Program-made: the position numbers and the translations under genes | The notes under the pieces: model-generated | Databases searched by the model: none | Seen by the model: the letters and a program-made list of their open reading frames with translations, nothing else | What the model was told of the DNA's origin: nothing | DNA from: Bradyrhizobium sp. BR 10289 | Lineage (GTDB): Bacteria > Pseudomonadota > Alphaproteobacteria > Rhizobiales > Xanthobacteraceae | Direction: 5' to 3' | DNA length: 64,000 nucleotides | Assembly: GCF_019455385.1 (NCBI RefSeq) | Contig: NZ_JACOFR010000016.1 | Span: 116,968-180,967, forward strand | Part shown: positions 61,228 to 64,000 of the stretch, in pieces | Numbering within the stretch: position 1 is the stretch's first letter | Layout of the letters: every line of letters begins with the position of its first letter

Positions 61228-61416
61228 TCAGCTGGGCTTGGCGGGATGGGCCGTGCGCGGGTGACGCTCGTGCAGCAAGCGCGCCAGCGCCTCCCGATCC
61301 CCGGCATGGTCTTTCATCGCCGTCTCGAACAGCGCCTCCTGGATGTCGCGCGGCATATCGCCCCAGACGTCCATTGCGGCCTGGCCCAGCAGTGCGGCAA
61401 AGCGTTCGTCGGCCAT
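61228..61416 (-). CDS. Small 62-aa conserved protein
   Basis: This 62-aa helical soluble protein (MADERFAALLGQAAMDVWGDMPRDIQEALFETAMKD...) has GGGAGC before its start and the back-to-back EcfG-type box 32 nt upstream. No family is recognised. The promoter and the ferritin-like neighbour suggest a stress role. Confidence 0.75.
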   Translation of the reverse strand: MADERFAALLGQAAMDVWGDMPRDIQEALFETAMKDHAGDREALARLLHERHPRTAHPAKPS

Positions 61417-61445
61417 TTCGTTGCTCCCTGTCCGGTCCAGAAACA

Positions 61446-61472
61446 GGAACTACGCAGGGTTGTCCGCGTTCC
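61446..61472. promoter_or_regulatory. Bidirectional EcfG-type promoter
   Basis: Plus strand: GGAAC (61446-61450), 16-nt spacer, CGTT (61467-61470), 35 nt before the ferritin-like gene. Minus strand: GGAAC (61472-61468), 16-nt spacer, AGTT (one mismatch), 32 nt before the 62-aa gene. The same bases serve both directions. Confidence 0.68.
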
Positions 61473-61505
61473 AAAGTCAGCCATTGCGAAAGGGAGACAT
61501 TGCAG

Positions 61506-62021
61506 ATGGGACTGTTCACCAAGGACATCAAGTCGATGGAAGACCTGCTGATGCACGGTCTGCAGGACATCTATTACGCCGAGCAGCAGATCCTCAAAGC
61601 ACTGCCGAAGATGATCGACAAGGCCACCAACCGCGACCTCGTGACCGGGCTCAAGAACCATCTCGAAGAGACCAACAAGCAGGTCGAGCGGCTCGAGAAG
61701 GTGTTCGCCAAGCTCGGCAAGGAGCCGAGCGGGACGCAGTGCCCGGCCATCGACGGCATCATCAAGGAAGCCGACGAGACCGCCGGCGAGATCGAGGACA
61801 AGGCCGTGCTCGACGCCGCCATCGTCGCGAACGCGCAGGCCGTCGAACACTACGAGCTGTGCCGCTACGGGACGCTGATCGCCTGGGCCGAGGAGCTCGG
61901 CCACGACGAGATCGTGCGCTTCCTGACGACGAACCTGAATGAAGAGAAGGCCGCAAACACCAAGCTGAACACCGTGGCCCTGCGCAAGGGCGTCAACGCC
62001 AAGGCCTCGAACGCAGCGTAG
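61506..62021 (+). CDS. Ferritin-like DUF892 protein (YciE/YciF type)
   Basis: This 171-aa four-helix-bundle protein has MEDLLMHGLQDIYYAEQQILKALPKMIDKA, HLEETNKQVERLEKVF and QAVEHYELCRYGTLIAWAEELGHDEIVRFLT, with Glu and His in the diiron positions. Members are general stress proteins of unclear activity. GGGAGA precedes ATG 61506. It is followed by a terminator hairpin. Confidence 0.92.
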   Translation: MGLFTKDIKSMEDLLMHGLQDIYYAEQQILKALPKMIDKATNRDLVTGLKNHLEETNKQVERLEKVFAKLGKEPSGTQCPAIDGIIKEADETAGEIEDKAVLDAAIVANAQAVEHYELCRYGTLIAWAEELGHDEIVRFLTTNLNEEKAANTKLNTVALRKGVNAKASNAA

Positions 62022-62029
62022 AGCCGAAC

Positions 62030-62066
62030 GAAGACGGCGGGCGTGGCACGCAAGCCCGCCGTCTTC
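62030..62066 (+). terminator. Hairpin after the ferritin-like gene
   Basis: A 13-bp stem GAAGACGGCGGGC / GCCCGCCGTCTTC with an 11-nt loop, without a T-run. It separates the convergent ferritin-like and 94-aa genes. Confidence 0.6.
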
Positions 62067-62074
62067 GCGCACGA

Positions 62075-62359
62075 TCAGCAGCCGCGGCAGATGATCAGCT
62101 TGCGATCGATCTCGACATCGAGCCGTCGCAGTTCGGCGTCGACGGACGACGCCTGCACCGGCTCGGACATGTCGCTGGGCCGCGGCTGCCGGTGTCCGAT
62201 CGGCGCTTGCCGGAACAAGTCCGCGTATCTCTTCGGAGCGGAACCGGCGATCGGGACGATCGCTGTGTGGGGGCCGGCCCTGTCTTCTGCCCTGATGGTT
62301 GAAAGCGGCCAGAACAACAACGCAGCTGCGACAATGGACGAAGCGGGTCTGATCGGCAT
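62075..62359 (-). CDS. Small exported hypothetical protein
   Basis: This 94-aa protein has a signal peptide (SSIVAAALLFWPLSTIRA) and AGGAG before ATG 62359. The mature part ends VDAELRRLDVEIDRKLIICRGC with two Cys. The 780-bp longer frame that contains it is antisense-shifted over the kinase and not real. No domain is recognised. Confidence 0.72.
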   Translation of the reverse strand: MPIRPASSIVAAALLFWPLSTIRAEDRAGPHTAIVPIAGSAPKRYADLFRQAPIGHRQPRPSDMSEPVQASSVDAELRRLDVEIDRKLIICRGC

Positions 62360-62498
62360 CGTGAATCTCCTCTCGCGGTGACATTGCGAACACGCGCTCG
62401 CGAGAATGAGGAGATGCCGGCTACCTCGCCATTTCGCCGATGATGCTATCGCGTTACGGCTGAAACCGCCTGCGGTGCCGGCGCGAGACGCCCTGGTT

Positions 62499-64000
62499 TT
62501 ACGAAACCCTGGCCGACCGCCGCGATCCTCCGCTCCTCGCCGAGGCGACAATGCTCCGCGCCAGCGCGCCGGCGAGCTCCGCCGACTCCAGCGGATGATG
62601 CACCAGCTCCGTGATCCCTGACATCTTGAGCGAAGGCATCGCCAGATCGCGCGTCGAGGGTGCCGCCAGGATGATCGGCAGATCAGGCACGGCATCGTGC
62701 AGTGCCGCCGCGAGCTCGAGCGAGGAGCCTCCGGGCAGATGACACACCAGCGCCGCATCGAAACGGGCGTTCGCGGCGCGGCAGGCGGCGATCGCCTCCG
62801 CCAGCTCGGTGAAGCCGACGGGCTCATAACCCAGCGCCGCGAGGATCTCCTCATAGCGCAACAGGCGGCGGCGGTCGGTGTCGATCACGAGCACGGTTTC
62901 GCCGGCGCCGCGCAGCGCCGGATCGTGTTGAGCCGGCTGCGGCTCCTCGGGATCGCCCGACGGCAGCCAGACATCGAAGCGCGTGCCGGCGCCCGGCCTG
63001 CTCTGCACAGCGATGGCGCCGCCATGCTGCTCGACGATCTCGCGCACGGTTGCGAGGCCGAGGCCGCTGCCGTCCGGGCGGGTGGTGAAGAACGGCTCGA
63101 AGATCTGCTCCAGTGTCGCCTCGTCCATGCCGGGCCCGGGGTCGGAAACCGAAATGACCGTGAAGCGGCCGGGACCGACCTCGCTGCGCCCGACCGGCCG
63201 CGGCCTCGAGAGCTCATGCGTCTCGATGCCGAGCGCGATGCAGCCCGGCTGCTTCATCGCCTGCGCCGCATTGTTGCAGAGGTTGAGGATGACCTGCTGC
63301 AACTGGGCCGGCTCGCCCGTCACGACCGCCATTTCCGCCGCCTTGCTGACCTCGAACTTGACATGGGAGGGCAACGATGCCGCCAGCAGCGATTTGGTTT
63401 CGTCGATCAGGGTCTTGAGGCAGACGCGCTCCCGCCTGCCCTCGCCACGGCGCCCGAAGCTGAGAATCTGCTCGACCAGCTCGCGCGCCCGCTCGCCGGC
63501 CCGGCGAATCTCGGCAAGGCTCGCGGCCGGCCGGCTGCCCGACGGCACCCGCGCATCGGCCATCTCGGCATAGCCGAGAATGGCACCGACGATGTTGTTG
63601 AAATTGTGCGCGATGCCGCTGGCGAAGGTGCCGATCGTCTCCATGCGACGGGCATGTTGCAGGCTGGCCTGGAGGCGCTCCTTCTCGCCTTCGAGCCGGG
63701 CCCGCCTGATCGCGTTGCCGATGGCGTCAAAGGCCATCCGAAACAGTGACACTTCGGGCCAGTAGCTGAGTGAACCGCCGTCCACGGTATCGAAGCCGAG
63801 GATGCCGTCGCGGCCGTCATGGGCTGCCATGATGCACAGCCAGCCGCTGACGCCCGCTTCGGCGAGCAGGTTCATGGTGTCATGACGATGCGAGCAGTTG
63901 ACCTTGGGGATGTAGACGATGCCATCATCACCGCCGTCAAAGCGCGGCGCAAGGCCGAGCAGCCGCTCCGGCCAGCCCGGCTCGAACGTGACGCCGTCGC
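62499..64000 (-). CDS. VirA-like hybrid sensor histidine kinase, 5' end beyond the window
   Basis: The frame is open to the right edge, so the N terminus is missing. The part seen has a GAF-like region (NLLAEAGVSGWLCIMAA), an H box GIAHNFNNIVGAILGY, an N box LNLCNNAAQAM, DPGPGMD and GSGLGLATVREIVEQHGG, then a C-terminal receiver domain. The architecture and the GIAHNFNN box match VirA-like two-component kinases of Bradyrhizobium. The receiver position that should be the phosphoacceptor Asp reads Cys in FDAALVCHLPGG, so it probably cannot be phosphorylated there. No response-regulator gene follows downstream. Confidence 0.85.
   Translation of the reverse strand, partial: DGVTFEPGWPERLLGLAPRFDGGDDGIVYIPKVNCSHRHDTMNLLAEAGVSGWLCIMAAHDGRDGILGFDTVDGGSLSYWPEVSLFRMAFDAIGNAIRRARLEGEKERLQASLQHARRMETIGTFASGIAHNFNNIVGAILGYAEMADARVPSGSRPAASLAEIRRAGERARELVEQILSFGRRGEGRRERVCLKTLIDETKSLLAASLPSHVKFEVSKAAEMAVVTGEPAQLQQVILNLCNNAAQAMKQPGCIALGIETHELSRPRPVGRSEVGPGRFTVISVSDPGPGMDEATLEQIFEPFFTTRPDGSGLGLATVREIVEQHGGAIAVQSRPGAGTRFDVWLPSGDPEEPQPAQHDPALRGAGETVLVIDTDRRRLLRYEEILAALGYEPVGFTELAEAIAACRAANARFDAALVCHLPGGSSLELAAALHDAVPDLPIILAAPSTRDLAMPSLKMSGITELVHHPLESAELAGALARSIVASARSGGSRRSARVS

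Noticed and set aside
1..64000. tRNA, rRNA and CRISPR arrays
   Set aside because: None could be recognised by eye; no regular spacer-repeat pattern and no tRNA-like cloverleaf found.

Overview
The window is a GC-rich, densely coded chromosomal segment from an alphaproteobacterium, most likely Bradyrhizobium or a close relative. The grounds are the protein families present (PuuD urate oxidase, VirA-like kinase, fused indolepyruvate oxidoreductase, DUF2934, YciE/YciF-type ferritin), dispersed REP-like palindromes of the bradyrhizobial type, and several promoters matching the alphaproteobacterial general-stress sigma factor EcfG. This rests on pattern recognition only; no database search was run. 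No tRNA, rRNA or CRISPR array was seen.

Layout. 1-1.04 kb: a radical SAM enzyme cut by the left edge, preceded by an 84-codon gene that looks like a peptide precursor. 1.3-7.3 kb: a two-subunit molybdenum hydroxylase followed by a short sox set (flavoprotein, soxX, soxY, soxZ, soxA) without soxB or soxCD. 7.4-10.5 kb: a sugar-type ABC importer without an ATPase. 10.5-12.9 kb: purine-type permease and biuret/ureide-type hydrolase. 13-17.7 kb: a hotdog-like protein divergent from fused indolepyruvate ferredoxin oxidoreductase. 17.8-23.8 kb: KstD-like flavoprotein, HtrA-like protease, GMC oxidoreductase with its small subunit, and a secreted nuclease. 24-27.8 kb: cyoABCD bo3-type ubiquinol oxidase behind an EcfG-type promoter. 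28-36.5 kb: SDR, PQQ-type sugar dehydrogenase, PuuD, VOC protein, lytic transglycosylase, a Bug-type binding protein and an unknown two-gene module. 36.7-48.3 kb: membrane patatin, diheme cytochrome, second PQQ-type dehydrogenase, MFS carrier, PhzF, peptidases and an enolase-superfamily enzyme.

48.3-52.0 kb is an insertion bounded by perfect 18-bp inverted repeats and placed between two convergent genes. It carries a TetR regulator, an amidase, a promoter with an embedded palindromic operator, and two orphan small genes. After it comes a divergent Mfd-like helicase. 55.6-62.4 kb holds many small stress-type genes (DUF2934, ferritin-like, Csp-like copper protein, ATP-dependent DNA ligase, small exported proteins), several behind GGAAC-N16-CGTT promoters. 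The window ends inside a VirA-like sensor kinase with a degenerate receiver domain.

Themes. Respiratory and periplasmic redox genes recur (SoxAX, diheme cytochrome, PuuD with a cytochrome tail, PQQ dehydrogenases, Cyo). Purine/ureide use is suggested by PuuD, the NCS2-type permease and the hydrolase. A stress regulon is suggested by the shared promoter motif. The most novel-looking items are the radical SAM/small-peptide pair at the left edge, the inverted-repeat-bounded island, and the sox set whose SoxY lacks the usual C-terminal motif.
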